From Lucifuga dentata (lineage: Eukaryota; Chordata; Actinopteri; Ophidiiformes; Bythitidae), in the NCBI GenBank assembly GCA_014773175.1, contig VXCM01002126.1, positions 16,689 to 80,688 on the forward strand: a stretch of 64,000 nucleotides of DNA. Reading direction: 5' to 3'. The notes beneath the pieces were generated by a model. It was not told where the DNA came from. It saw only the letters and a program-made list of their open reading frames with translations, and made no database searches. Made by a program: the position numbers and the translations under genes. Of the stretch, positions 11,906 to 26,599 are shown in pieces; the first letter of the stretch is position 1, and each line of letters starts with the position of its first letter.

Positions 11906-14900
11906 GGACCGTGGCTGTTATCAGGTTGCCTCAGGGCCACTCGGCTGCACGTTGTTTGACCCTGTGCTATTTCTCTCTCTACCTTGTGACTTGGCTGCCT
12001 TCCCTGTTTACCTTGCAGTGACCCAAAAAATCTTGCACACTCAGGAAGACGTGAGAAATCGTTCCTGCTGTCCTGCCTCTGGCTGTGCTTGACACAAGCT
12101 AAATAGGTTGTTTGTCGAGTCTGAGCAGGGAAGGTTGGGTAAGAATGTGAAAAACAACATTCTGGTCTTGTCAGATTAATGTTGGAGGGTGGCGACACGT
12201 CAAATATCTTTTACAGTCACCTGTCATATGATTCTGCAAACTATGGTGAGGAATTCCTAGTCATTATTTCCTGAAACAATCACAGAGCGATTTTAGATCT
12301 TATTATTTGTTGTAAACATTTGCAGAAAGCTTGTCAGTGGTGTAAGATGTTTTAAATCCGTCATTTAAGCAAAAGCAGCAATCCCACAGTGGAGAATGTG
12401 TTTAATTACAGGCAAAAGTCTCGCATTCAAAATTCTACTTAGTAAATAAAAGCAAATGAGGATTAGCAGAAAAATTGACTCTAGTCCCCAAATCACTCAA
12501 AATCAAAATATGGAGAATTGTTTCTGATCACTCAGTGAATTATATAATGAAAATTTATAATATCTGAAATAAAAAATTGTTCACCCAACACTGTGGGAAA
12601 AACTTTATATTATAACTTTTGCAATTACATAATACAAATCCCCAAATTGTCAATACAAGGTATTCACAATGTGAGTTCTGTGAGATTTTTCTTACAAATT
12701 TGTGATTTTTTCTCACAGATTTGTAAATCTTTTTCTTGCAAAATTGTACTTTTTTTTCATATTGCCCCCATCTCCCTTTTTTTTTAAATCATATGGCTCT
12801 AATATGCCATCGTTAGCTGAAAGATAATGCAAAATCTCTCCAAGTTGAGAAAGTCCATCAACATTTATTTTCCTTTTTAAAACAATCTACAGTGCATAAC
12901 ATAAATATATATGTTTTGTGTCATCAAAGTAAAACAAGGTCATTTGAACTGAAACAAAACCATCTTATTATCTTATTTCATGTTGAATTTAATTGAATAA
13001 GTGTAGTGGAGTAAAAAGTAAATAAGTCAAAAGTTCCTTCCTTTTCTTTCTATGAATCTCGATATTTACTTGATATATTCATTTCTCTCTCTCAGCCTGG
13101 CTGTTCGTCTCTTTAACAGACGCCTCCTGACCTTTACAGTCATTCAGCCTTTAGTGGATGATTGACAGGAGTAAGCCAGGGGACCAGTGCAGTATATTAC
13201 TGTCTCACATGCACACACATGCATGCACACATACACCCAAACACTCAGGTGTCTCTGAGGACGCAGAGTGGAGGGCATTTTATCATATCTTTTTATCTTA
13301 GATAGCTGATCTCATTCCACTAAAAAAAAAAACAAAAACAAAAATGGCACATGGAACTCACAAAGGAATTCATGTTTACCTTTTCACTGTTTCATTGTTT
13401 TTATCTGAGCTAAGGCCAGGATTAGACTCAAATTTACCTCATGTGCTTGCTCCATTGTGTACTTTATGTCAGTCTAGAGGCAACACTGGGGAGGGGGGAC
13501 ATGTGGGCAGAGACAAAGCACATTCATGATTGCGGAACACCTTAAAAATCTCTTCCAATTTGGTCAACAGTGTAAACACAGATACCAACAATTGAGGAGA
13601 TGAGCATCTTATGAAGGTGGAAGAAAACGCAGCAGCAATGGAAACGGAAAGTGAGGCCACTGTGCGCGATCAGTTTCTACTTGAAGCTTTCAGCCATTTT
13701 TCTATTTGTCACTTTTGGTGTGCAGCCATTGTGACAAAAGTTGACATTACACCCTCCAAGGTTTTTTGTAGGTATTGCATTTTGCATAGATGTGCATGAG
13801 TAAGACTTGATGGAGGCAGGATACGCTTTGCAGCCATCATGCAGGCAATTTTGGGGTTGGCTTTAATACCTAAACACATCCACTCCTCTCATCCCCTTTT
13901 AGAGCAGCAGAGGGGTTCTTAACGAGTCAAGAGGAAAGGTTCAACCAGCTTCTTCTCAAAATATACTGTTGGTGTCAGGAAATATACCGTCAGCACTCCA
14001 AATATGCTGACAAAGGCAATATTGAAATCTATGTAACATATTTTGTGTGTGTTATGGTATACACACATTATTTTTGTACCAAAATAGGTACTGAAATTGA
14101 ACTGCCTTTCTTGATCCCCACAGACACAAACATCAAATGCAGCAAATGGACTTCTGCCTAATGAAAATGGCAGCTTTGCACCTGCGGGAAAACAAAAGCA
14201 AACTCATGGTCCATGCAAATATAAAGCCCAACATTTGTTTCAAACCCTGACGTACATCATCTCAAGCCAAGTTAACCGCTGAAATAGTTATGAGACTGAA
14301 AAGTTGAACGAGCTGTCAAGTTTCTCACTACACATGAAAAGTGTCTTTATTCTTATGGGATTTTCTTTTCACAGTTGAAAACTTTGTTTTAGGGTTGGAT
14401 TCTCGACTGCTAAATTTGGAGTTTCAAGGGATTGGTAGAGGAGCAGCTATTCAGCCTGCGGTATCTTTCCTTTGAAAACTCAGCGGAGCAGAACTTCACG
14501 CTGATTCCTGTAGGCTCCTGTTTGCGCAATTCTTTTCACATCATCAGTTTGATAATAAATAGTTAAAAGTCAGTATCAAGGGGCAGCATACAGTATATTG
14601 TTCTGTAGAAGTATTGTTCCAACTGCAAATATTTCTACATTGCAACCTATTATTTACACATGTAACTCAATAATGGCCAAACAACATGGAGAAGGAATTT
14701 TATTCAGTCTTCAGTGCTCTTCTCATTATTAAAACCCATATTTCATACCATATATGGCTCATAACTTTGCATTGCATCCCCGCTCCGACAGTCCCATTGT
14801 GTCAGCTGTGACATTCCAGTCTTTCCAGGAACAATGGGAAGTGTTCACTTCAGAGCAGCGAGCCAAACGATGCCTCTCTGATAAGGAAGCCTACAGGAGC

Positions 14901-16364
14901 CACACAGAGTCAGGCAGGACTATTTACAGACATGCTTTGTCTCACATTAAGTCCTTTGTCTCTCCATTGGCATGCCAGTCATTTCCTTTTGCCTATTCTG
15001 TGCTTCAGGTAATATCACAGGCTAATTACGCTGTGCAATTTAAGGTAAAAATGAAGAGAAGCTGCAATCTCCAGTCAATCATCTGCAGAAGGTAAATCAC
15101 AGTCATTGCACGTGAAAATTAATTTACATCAGTCAGTACTTTTACATGCTCAGTATACTCCTAGTATTGTCTGTACTGCAATTGAGGCAATAATGCAAGA
15201 CATACTGTATAAATGGAAGAAATTATAGGATTCCCCGGTCTGCCAAATTCACATTGCGTAATTGGAGTATGCAAAGATTCCGCCAGGTGAGGAAATGCAT
15301 GTGGTCTTCACACTCTGATTATGAAGCTTACATGTCCAAATAAATTAATTTATAATTGTATAATCTAAGTCTGTTACTCGCTGTAAACTTATCCAGATTT
15401 TAATCTAATTAAGGTGTATGCATGACATTTGAAAAAAAAAACTTATTGCTTTAATCCGAGTACAATAGAAGTTTTAACGTGCATGTGAACGTACTGTGAA
15501 TTAAAACAAAATCCATCTTTATGCTTAATTTGGCCTTAATATAATTTATGTGACTTTCATAATACTGAATGCTATGATTTCATTTAAAAATAAAAGTCAG
15601 TCTTTGTGCATTTAGATGGATTTCCCCTCCACTCCATACATGGCAGCAGTAAAAACAATGGCATTGTGCACACATGTTTACACTATGATATGTATATGAC
15701 ACATGTTCATACACACATACACACATTTCTTGCCTAAGGTTCAGTGTGTCTTTTATTGTCTATTTCCGGCATGTTGGTCATCTGCTTCCTATCTGGCGCC
15801 ACACCAGCAGGCGACCAGTGACTCTAACACCCCCACTGCCAAAGCCACATTGCAGGGGGTTCGAGTGGGGGTGGGTGGTCATGAGGAGAGGGGCAAAAAA
15901 GAGATATGTAGAAAAGAAACACACAAAAAAACAACACACACACAAACACTCATTCGGTGAGTTGAAAAGCAGCATTATTCACGAGTCACTAATCATAGTT
16001 CATGTCATAATCAATAAAAGCCAAAAAGCTCCAACTAATCCCCTAAACTTATCTTTTAATCTTTGAAACTTGTAAGACTAATTTGGAGACTTACTGGAAT
16101 TATTTTACTCGATGTGAAATACAAATCACAAGCCAAGGACTCTGTTTTGCTGTAAGGCAAGAATTTCATTTTCGTGAATGTCATGGACATGCAGAGGGAG
16201 CCGATTCAAAGTGAAATTCTGATAGATTCATAGAAAAGATATGTAGAGGCGGATGAATGAAATAGAGGGGAGTATGCTGGGAGGATGAGTGTGAGAAAAG
16301 AAAAGGATGGATATAAAGAGGAGAGAGAGAGACAGAGATGAAGGCAGGGTGAGAAGAGGAAGAC

Positions 16365-16409
<45 letters not shown>

Positions 16410-19318
16410 TAACGAAAGAGAGAGAAATCTGACAGGCGGACAGCTTTCTTTCATAAAGAGCACTGGATATGAGCCACAGTCTATCTCCCCAGGGGATGTG
16501 ACCTGGTTTCTCTTTTCCCAACACACACACACACACACACACACACACTGATCTGCCAGGAGAATCGACTGTATTAACCAAAGGCACGCCAACAAAACAA
16601 GCACTTTGATACATAAAAGCCTAAATGAAAATTTAAGAGAAAACAAACATCAGCCAAATAGTTTTCTCTTGCAGCTTCTGCCTCTTTACATACAGATGAA
16701 GTGAAGACGTTGATGCAGACATGAGGAAAAACACACTCTAAAACGTAAATGTTGAAGTTCCCTTGGCACTCTAGTTTGTATGATTAATGTGCCAGTGTTA
16801 GATTCTATGTTCCATCACCCAGACGTTCACTGTGATACGTTATCAGTTGAGCTGTGTGTTGGCCAGCTGGGTGACCCTGAGAGTCTGGGTAAAGGTATTC
16901 TTCAGTATTTCCTGTCCTTTAAATTCCTTTCAGGCCAGAAGTCCTGATTGAGAAGAATGATATTCACCAGCAGCGCCCCCGGGCAGATTTATTTCTATCA
17001 GCAGGGAACATTTTGTGCACATTTACTGTATGCACGCACATCAGAAACACTAGATTGTCCTAATCTCTCACCTTTTCTTCTCTTTTCTAATTACGCATCA
17101 AAGGAATCATATTATTCTAAAAGGAAAGAAGTCTAAACTTAAATGTGGGGCATGCTTTGGCAACGTCTACTCTTGTACACTTCTGCACAAACTTTCAAGT
17201 ATTGAGGAAAATATGTAAAGACATATAAACTCATTATACAGGGAAAATGAATTAACAGAGAAGAAGTTGAGCTGTAGCCTCTAGATGCTTCATCTTTTAC
17301 TGCTATCTTATTCTCTTTCATCTTCTCTCCCTCTGTTTCACTGCCATTTGTTATGGATGCAGCAGGGTTTTTTTGGGGCTCTTATATTACACCCACTACC
17401 ACCTCCACCACACACACGCACACACACACTCAATTCATAATTCACTTTGATGCAGGCGTACACATATTGTACACGCACCTCCCCATATTTAATCTGTAAA
17501 CGCCGCCATTTATTCGTCATGTGTTTTCAGATTTCAGGTGACGGAAAGCGATGAGAGGGAAGGAATGAAATAGCGTCACCGCAGCTTGAACCCAAACTCA
17601 AAGAAATGCAAGATTCAGCTTCAATGTGTTCGTAAGCAAAGATAAAAGACAACGTACGTTTCAAACTGTTCATTTTGTTTCTCTGGAACAAAATGCAGAC
17701 ACACACACACATACACACACCGCGAGATTTATATGCATACTAGAACAAAGAAGTGGAAAATACACAACTATCTATACCAGTTTACGATTGAGAACATGTT
17801 TCAGAACAGTTGGGTTAGCTTCCCTCTGCCTGTCTCCTTTTCACCCCCTTTTCTTCCTGTCTGAGAATAAGTGCATTTTGTCTTCTCCTTCATGTGTGTT
17901 CTTGAGTGAAAAGTGTGTAAAGGATAATAGTTTCGGTCTTTGGTAAGAAGCAAAATGTCACTAAACGTTATAGCAGGAAATTTCAAAGAGCTGAAATCCT
18001 CATCATGGGTTTAGTATGCTGGCATAAACACACAGACTCACATGCACACGTGTACTCATGTAAACACGTGCACATGCCTTGCACGCACACTTGCATACAG
18101 TATGTACACACTGATTCACATTCACGCCAGAGATGCTTTGAAATGGAAATGTTAAGGCCACATTCCTGGGAATATTGAGATAAAGAAGGACCAAACATCA
18201 CTCTATGTAAATCACAGACACACACACAGGCTTCCACTGGTTTAGACAGAATCATTATGATACAAAATACAACACACACATTCACCTTAAACAAAGGAAA
18301 ACAAGGAAATGTCTGCAAATAAATTAATATATAGCTTTCTTTCTCAAACACTACTTGTAATATAAGATGTGTAATGTAAAAATATATAATATGTACATTC
18401 TATTGTGGACCTGATATTTCCGTGCCTGTAAATTCATCAGCAGGACACGAGTGGGTAAACACTCAGCTGCAGAGAACAAAGTGAAGTGCAACAGTAAAGT
18501 TGTGTAATGCACTTGTCCTCTTTTATTTTAGTACCACTTAACACTTTCAACCAAAGAGTTTTGATACTTCTCTGCTTTTTTCTGACAGAACACACTAGAG
18601 GCAACAGTTACTTTCTCTTTCCCTTTCTGCTAGTATAAGATTTTTATTATTTCCAAATGAAGGGCATTTTTAAAGCAAAAATCCCATGGTCTTACAGTCC
18701 TCCTCTGTTCAAACTTTCATGAAAGTAAAAGTCTGTCCAGTGGGCTGTTAAACCTAAGAGAAGGAAAGGAACAGACAAAGCTAAATCATAATGCATGGTT
18801 TTGAGGAGTACCATGTCCGTATTAAGTATGCGGCAAAAGTAAGATGCTGATCTCCTCGATTGTTGGCATCTTTGTACTGTTGAATGAAATCTTGAGCAGC
18901 AAATCTTTTTGAGCAGGTTCTGCTGCCGACCAGGGATGATTTGGTTTTAGACCTCACACTGCCACCTGGTGAACATATTTTATTTCATTATTTAACCATA
19001 AAGTACTCAAGCAAGTGTGAGCAACACCGCTAGCATAGTAGCACATCTAAAGTGTAATCCTGGTCTTAGCTGCTCTTATCAATGCCATTTACAGCAGAAT
19101 ACATCTGTTTCCATTGAATAAAGTAATTACTGATTGTACAGAACCTATCCAAACAATCCAGTGCACCAACTTCAGACACACAAAGTTAAGGACTAACTGG
19201 TTAATGCACCATTAAGATTTATAGAAAATAGTGTTCATGACAATAAAACTTGGATTGGCATTGAAGGCACTTAAATATAAATTACCAATGCAAAAGCTGA
19301 ATATGAATATGTTTCATA
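11906..19318. other. Intergenic with scattered microsatellites
   Basis: No exon or RNA gene supported. It contains CA-rich patches near 13208-13245, 17407-17430 and 17699-17720, plus a (GA)n/(CA)n pair at 16370-16549. The 113-codon plus ORF at 14754-15095 has no recognisable motif and no neighbouring splice signals that I trust. Confidence 0.6.
16370..16549. repeat. (GA)n and (CA)n microsatellites
   Basis: Pure (GA)n at about 16370-16406 and (CA)n at about 16520-16549, about 110 bases apart. Long minus-strand ORFs here are translations of these repeats. Confidence 0.9.
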
Positions 19319-19397
19319 CACTGTAAGCCTTGATAAGTTCATTCAACTTAAAAATAAATAAATAAATAGGATAACTCGTTGCCCTAAAAAAGATAAG

Positions 19398-19524
19398 TTA
19401 TGCATTGTTGAACAAACAAAAAAGTATATGTTCAATGAACCTAGGATTCTCAATAGAAAANTTATGCATTGTTGAACAAACAAAAAAGTATATGTTCAAT
19501 GAACCTAGGATTCTCAATAGAAAA
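19398..19524. repeat. Exact 63-base direct duplication around a single N
   Basis: Positions 19398-19460 and 19462-19524 are identical (both start TTATGCATTGTTGAACAAAC and end CTCAATAGAAAA) and are separated only by N at 19461. A third, diverged partial copy begins near 19587. The exact duplication around an N is probably an unmerged contig overlap, not a biological tandem repeat. Confidence 0.9.
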
Positions 19525-19624
19525 GCCCCAAATGTTTAGGTACAATGAATTAATATTTCATGGTTAACTTGTCCTAAAAATGTTCATTTATGCATTGTTG
19601 AACAAACAAAGAAGCATATGTTCA

Positions 19625-19732
19625 GCATGGAGAGAACATGCAAACTCCACACAGAAAGGGACCGGTCGGCCTCAAACCCAGGACTTTCTTGCTGTGAGGC
19701 GACAGAGTTAACCACCATGCTACCCACCTCAA
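19625..19732. mobile_element. Widespread fish interspersed repeat fragment
   Basis: Contains CATGCAAACTCCACACAGAA, then a CAAACCCAGGAC box, CTTGCTGTGAGGCGACAG and TTAACCACCATGCTACCC. This combination recurs throughout teleost genomes as part of an interspersed repeat. I cannot name the family confidently or find its ends. Confidence 0.5.
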
Positions 19733-19933
19733 TCACCAAGTTTCTATTTTAAGCAATAAGTTTGTGCTTTACTAATGGCAGTGGGCAAAACTAAACTGAC
19801 TTAAGTTGATTCAACTCAAAAACTCTAACTGAATTTAAAAAATAGCCAAGAAGTACAACTAACTCAAAACCATTAGGTCATATTGGGTGCAATTAACTAA
19901 TTTCTATGAGTTAAAACAACATCTGGGATTACA

Positions 19934-20136
19934 CACTGTAAAATGTGACAAGTTAATCTTACTTAAAAAGAGCTAGGAAACCAATTGCCTTGAAATGGTA
20001 AGTAAATATAACTAAGTTCAAGTAGACAAAGTAAACATAACTTAAGACTAATAGTTATATTTACTAACCCTTTTTCAAGGCAATCAGTTTCCTAGATTTT
20101 TTTTTAAGTAAAATCAACTTGTCACATTTTACAGTG
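19934..20136. mobile_element. Short foldback element with CACTGTAAAA ends
   Basis: It starts CACTGTAAAATGTGACAAGT and ends with the matching complement, ACTTGTCACATTTTACAGTG. The arms pair over about 60 bases with minor differences (for example AAACCAATTGCCTTGAAA on the left, CAAGGCAATCAGTTT on the right). At about 200 bases without an ORF it looks like a MITE. Ends of this type are common in hAT-like fish MITEs, but the flanking 8 bases do not form a duplication, so the superfamily is inference. Confidence 0.6.
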
Positions 20137-20644
20137 CAGGGAGGAAGGGTCATCCAAACGTCAGTTAACACAGTAGCTACAAGTAGCATGGCTCCAACAC
20201 CTAAACCAGCTTTATGGTTCACACAGCCTTTTTGTAAAGTTTGCTCTCCTTGCCTTAAGCTCAGAACTAACAAGACCTGCTGACTTAACCCACGGAGGAA
20301 AACACACAATGTGAAACACACCACAGCATTACACTGTTCTGACAGCTGAGCAATCACAATGAAGTAAGACGGTGGTTCATTAGTCTGTGACACCCTCCGA
20401 TGGGACTTTCTGATTCTTTAACCATTAATGGGTGCGAGACAGGGGGAAGAGAAAAAGAGAGAGAGAGAGAGGGAGAGGGAGAGAGAGGCAGACAGGCAGA
20501 CGGAATAATAAATAAATCTAGCTAGCTGATCGGCCACACAGGCAGGATTATATGTTTTTTTTATATGTCATTATCCAGCATCTCCTCTATTTTCATAGCC
20601 TGGGGAAAATGCCTGGACTGACAAAAAATAGACACACACATATA

Positions 20645-20677
<33 letters not shown>

Positions 20678-21637
20678 NGGGGTAATGTCACCTTTCATCC
20701 TACTTTCTATTTCATATTCACTCTCCCTCTTTCCTTTTGAGACAGATCTTCTTGCTCTGTATGCGAAACGTGTCCTACTTCCCCTCATCTAACCTATGTG
20801 TGTGTGTGTGTGCCTGTATGCATACACACTGGGTTATCAACATAATTCAGTCATCATGTCATTCTACCAGGACACCGGTCCGTAGACCTGTGTTCATTGG
20901 TCAGGGGATTTTCTGCCTCAGCCAATGAAAGTGCAGCAAGGTTTTATGGCCACAGTGGTGCATGCGGTTAATTTCTGTGTCTGAGGGAGATAAAGGGGAG
21001 AGAGTGAGACTGTTCCCATCAACCTTACTAATTGACTCCTCATATGTCAGCAGGCATTTCTTTTTTCCTCCTGCTTTGATCTCTTTATTTTTCTCTCCTC
21101 TCCTCATTCTTCCTTAGACCCAAGTCTTCTCTTCTGCTCCTCTATCACTCTCCTCCTTCATTAGTTAATTTCCACCTTCTTTCTATGGCACAGTAATTAA
21201 CTCTCACCACGCCTCCTTTTCTTTTCTTCTGCCTTGATCTCATCTCCTCTCTCTCTCTCTCATCTCCTGTCCTTATCCCACCCATTTTCTCCTTCCTCTC
21301 CCTTTTTTTCCTCATTTCCTTTCCTTCTCTTGCATGTTGCTTCCAGTGACAGACTAATTACTTTCTCAGGGTTGTGATCAGCGCTTGTAGTCTGTACACA
21401 CAAAATGCACACAGTCATAAATCAGTAGTGTTCTCATTAAAAAACACATAATTTTGAATCTGCAGAGGGAAAAGAATGACAGAACATTTTAACCTGTACA
21501 GCCAATCATTGATACTAATTAAATGGACTTTCTCCTCCTCCTCATCAGTACACCTGTCCTCTTCATGATTGTAAAAAAAAAAAAAAAAAACAGATGATCA
21601 TTAGATGATATGAAAGATCTGATTGGCACGCACGCAT

Positions 21638-21676
<39 letters not shown>

Positions 21677-24600
21677 AGTGTAGTTATAAAACAGCTAATT
21701 TCAATCTATTTTTCAGATTCCTCTCCCTCTGCTTCTCTATCTTCTTCACTTTTCTAATAAACATTCACTCAAATGCATTCTCTACTTATTTGCCTGTGTT
21801 TAAAAGCTTTCTCCAAAAACTGGATAGATTCTTTTTGCAGAATTCTTTTCAGTGGTTTGTTTCAAATCCAGTTCAGCAAGACAATTCTGGGCTTAGACTA
21901 TATGCTGTAAAAATATATATTTCCTCTGATACTTATTCTTATGTTGTAGTGGCATTCTCCCCCCTCAGAGAAATGTGTGTGTTCTTCTCAATCTCTCTGG
22001 TATTCACAATCTCACCAGTGTGTATATCTTCCTAACTCCTGCCTGATGCTATCAGCTATTACGTAAAGCTGCTGACTGGCTGACTGAAAGGTCAAGTGCT
22101 GTCAGAAGAAGAGTTTCATCAGATACGGCCAGAGCCAGTCTGACTTCAAGACTTCTGATATGCATCAGAACTGCAGGCCTGGGTCAAGTAAGCCTCATTT
22201 TATCCTGTGTGGAGCATCAGATGGGTGGCATTCACTACACCTGGACAAATGATGTGAGATAAGTTGCCAGAAAACAACAGAAAACAACACTTAGCCCACT
22301 TTTGATTTGACCTTTCTGTACTTGTTATTCTGATGCTTATTTTATTTTCCCCATCTGGAACTTAACTCAAAGCAGGCTAAATAAAATGTTGAGAATATTT
22401 TAAAAACTCTTCGACACAAGGCAAGGCTGTCTTTCATAGCCAGACAAGTTATGACAACAGAACAGAAGACAACAGAGACATGGAGACACATGGAAACAAG
22501 TGGAGACACAAAGTCAGATTGCCATCAGCATTTTTCTCTCCCTCCATCATTTAGTCAAGTTATCCCAAACATTTATTTTGGAGGTCTCTCCGTCCCCCAG
22601 TGGAGAAAAATCATTGCAACCAATTGCAACTTTGATGTTAACCTTGTCAATTTTGAATATGATTAGATTTTGGAAATGTTAATTTGACATCATATTCCAT
22701 CTTAGTTGAGATTTCTACTGTAACCCATGAGAAGTAAAATCATTGTGTTAATTTCTTTCAATCATTGAAGGCTGAGTCATTCATATTATAAGATTTTGGG
22801 GTTACAGCATTTTGTCCAAATTCTATGTTCCTCATTGTTTAATATTTAACTTTATCATTTCTGTGATCTGACAATTTAACATATTCCACTGTTGGCACTG
22901 ATTTTATCTAATGTAAAACACTAAAATAAAATGTAAAATATGATGCAAAATTGGCACAGGATAACTTATTAAATATTATGGATTACATTTGGCAAACCCA
23001 TCTGTAACATTAATCTGACTGAAAGCACCCTATTGTCTTTTGCCAACATTTTATAATAGCCATCCTCAAAGAATAGCGTGCAGCAGGATAATTTCCCTCC
23101 TGGTGCCTGAGTGTCTACTGTCCTGTTAGAATAATGCAGGGTGGTGGAGGGGTGGACAGGCATAGAGCAGGGTGCAGGAGGAAATGGACAGACACTGGAA
23201 CAGCTCAGACAATGGCTTTGGCCTGCCTTTGCTATTCTGAGATCGTTCCTCCAACTTTAGCCTTGCCCCAAACTTCACCCACCCATGTCTCCTCATTTAA
23301 GATCCGTCATTTAGTCTCATCCAAGAGTTTAATCTAGTCAAGGGGTGAGTCATAGAGTGTGCAGGATTTGGGATTAAATTGTTTCCCGGATGCCGTTTTT
23401 TTTCCTGTCAACTCAATGTGAACAATGGGATGAAGAATTGCCTGTGAAGTTTTTAGGTCAGGAATAAATTCTGATTCTAGCATGAACCTATGGATTTATC
23501 CTTCAGCTTGGTAATAGAAAATATGCAATAAAAGACATTTAGACGACAAAACTGTACTTCAGCACAGGAAGCCCTTCCATCCGATGACAGGAAGCAGCCC
23601 TTGCCACGGAGACAGCAGTCTGAGCTGGTGTCCTACAGGTCAAACACAAGCACACGCAAAGCTGATGCCATGTATGGTAGAGGCAGCGAGTTAAAAAGCT
23701 ATGAGATCCCTTTGCTGTTTATACAGATCATAACCTTTATTCACCAGAGAACACACACACACACACTCAGACACGCACACACGCCTATGTTCAACTCAAC
23801 TCTTTAAATAGAGGAAGCACAAAGCCTCTGTCAGTTCATGAAAAGGTCATGACCCACTCTCCATCCTCTCCTCTTATTGTCTTTTGATATTTCCTCTGTT
23901 AATCCCCTCATTTTTATACACAGGCTGTTGACTCTCTTACTACTCCTACTAATGTTCTACATGCATTCAATAAAAACGGCAGCAACATATAGGACAGGAA
24001 TGTTTTAAAACCTAATATTACCAGCAACAAAATCTCTGCAGGACAGCAAAGACAGTCAAAAGAAGGCCAATGTGCTCTTCTAACTTCACATTAATGTCAT
24101 ATTAACGTCACCAACGTCACCATACTACACCATATTATCCCATACTATCAATACATCATATACCATGCTATAAATACCATACATATATACCCCACCTTAC
24201 TATACCATAAATGCAAAATTGATGTTCACTGTGATGAAATACCAACTCAACTAAGTTTCAGAAGTCTGTTAACTGATTTTCATACAGAAACAAATGGAAA
24301 CTAATGGCCGCTTATATGGCAAAGAAAATAAATTTGAAAAATTATGAACACAGAAATTGCATTTAAAAAAGGCTCAGCAGTAATGTAAAGTGTACGATTT
24401 ATGGTAAATGTTTGCTAAAACATGCAAACACTGGTATTTAAAGATAGTACTTTAAACTGTAATTATATTTTTCCTGATGCATACAGTAGTTCAAAAGTAA
24501 GATAACAAAAATTACAAAACCAATATCTAACAACTTGATTTGAAAAATGGTTTTCAATCCATATATGAGGCTTCACAAAGCCTCCTTCATAATTTTGTGC

Positions 24601-26534
24601 CCTATACTAATTCCTAAAACTCATCCTGTCATTCATTTATTCATCTGAAGTCTGTGTATATACTGGCTCCACGCTGGCGTTTGCCTCCTCCTCCTCCACC
24701 CCTTCTTTTTTTATTTACCATATCCTCTCCTTCCCCTTCCATGTATATGCAAAAACAGCTGTCAATGTCAAAGCCGAGGATGTTGATGTCGTTTGAGTTT
24801 TGGGGGTATTTTCAGTCGCGTGACAACATGTGGCTGCAGTGACACAGCAGATCGGATTTCATTATTTATTTTATTTCACGTGCACTTTAGACTTGGTCAT
24901 GTGCATCCAAACAATCAAACATCAAACCTACAAAAACTAGCAGCAGAGTGCATCAAACCATATCAAATATTAACAAAAGATCCTTCAACACACATAAACA
25001 CATACACTCCTTCTTCCTTGTGAACTTCACATGAGGAAACACAAGCTCGCAAAAACACACCGGCATTTCATTTGCACAATCAAAGTATCAAAGCACGTGA
25101 AAGTTTTGTTATTGTGCAACGTAGCCAATGGGAGTCGGCCACTGAGGGGAGTTTCAGGTGAGAGGGAAGGAGGTCAACTGATGAAAAACAATAACATCTT
25201 GTGTCATGGTTAGAAAGCTTTAGAAAATCCCACATCAAGGAACAGATTAAGGAGACGATGTGATACAATGATGTTAAATTCCTGCACTGGATAATATTAT
25301 ATTGTGAACGTTTAGATTCATTTCACAACCCTGAAAATAAAAAGAAATGAATCATTTAACGTTACACTCTCATCTTCTTTCTTGCACACACACTTACACA
25401 CACTTATGCATCTCACCGCCGCCTGCTAGCGCTAACAGCAAAAAAGGAACAAAAACAATATGCAGGACTAATAACAGATTCTCTGTGTTTCTCTGTATGC
25501 AGTCAAATAAATAATTATACCTTCTAATGTGGGACTGACAGACAAAGAAGATAATGCCTTTTTTATTCAGGGTTAGCAATAGTTGGGCTTTGCATGAAAG
25601 AAAGAAAGAAAGAAAGAAAGATTTAAATACTTAGCTATGTAGTTGCCTTCAATTAGCATCCATGTATGCAGATGACGCTGTAATGGAAAGAGTTGCGTTG
25701 TGTTTTACAGTTAACAAGCTGGAGGACTGATAAGAATCTGGTATTGACAAAACTGAAGTCAGACTTAAAGTAGCTCTGCTGATAATGATCTTTGAGCTGG
25801 TTCATCACATTGGCCCAAAAATACCTCTTAATGTTCTCACAAGGTAGCTGAGGTGCTTGTGCAAAATGGAATTATCAACTCCTGGAAATCACTGCAGCCA
25901 AAACTCTTGCTTTCAAGGGCAGCCTCCAGTGTTATGGTGCTACCATCTCCAATCAACTCCACAGGTCTTCAAAGGAACAAATGTACCCACAGGCTTTCAT
26001 TAGTGCATCTGAGTAGGTGGACTGTTTTGTGTTTTGTGGCTATTTTGAAGCTAACTTTAAATTTTATAGGAAAACTGTTGAGAGAAACCAGTGTTGAGTT
26101 ACGTTTTGGGGAATTTCACATATATTACTCATCTTCTTTCCTTTTTTTAATTTCACTCTTCTCTTACTAGTGCCTAAATCTGCACCCACTCTTTTCGCTG
26201 GGTCTCTCATTTCCTTTCTCCCCACCTGCCTCCCACTTCCTCTCCTCATCTCTCCATCTGGTCCTCTTGTATCCTGAGCACAGAGCATCCCAGTAGGCCA
26301 ATTGGTTGGTCTGTGAGTGTTGCAGGGTCTAACCGTGGATCTGGATACTCCTCTTTTTGGATAGCCCTCTTTTTCTGGCTATCTTTCTCCTCACTCTCTC
26401 TTTCTCTCTGTCTCCTTATTAAATCCCACAAATGGTTTCTGTGGCAGAACTGGCAGCACCCCGGGACAAGTGTTCGACTTCCTTTTCAAAATCCTCAAAC
26501 CGAGTTATGCAACACACACACATGCACGACAAAA

Positions 26535-26535
<1 letters not shown>

Positions 26536-26581
<46 letters not shown>

Positions 26582-26599
26582 CACACGCACACACACATC
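26536..26599. repeat. (CA)n microsatellite
   Basis: Nearly pure CA dinucleotide repeat of about 64 bases with two CG interruptions near its right end. Confidence 0.9.

Noticed and set aside
14754..15095. 113-codon plus ORF
   Set aside because: No recognisable motif, leader or domain; length is within chance for this amount of sequence.
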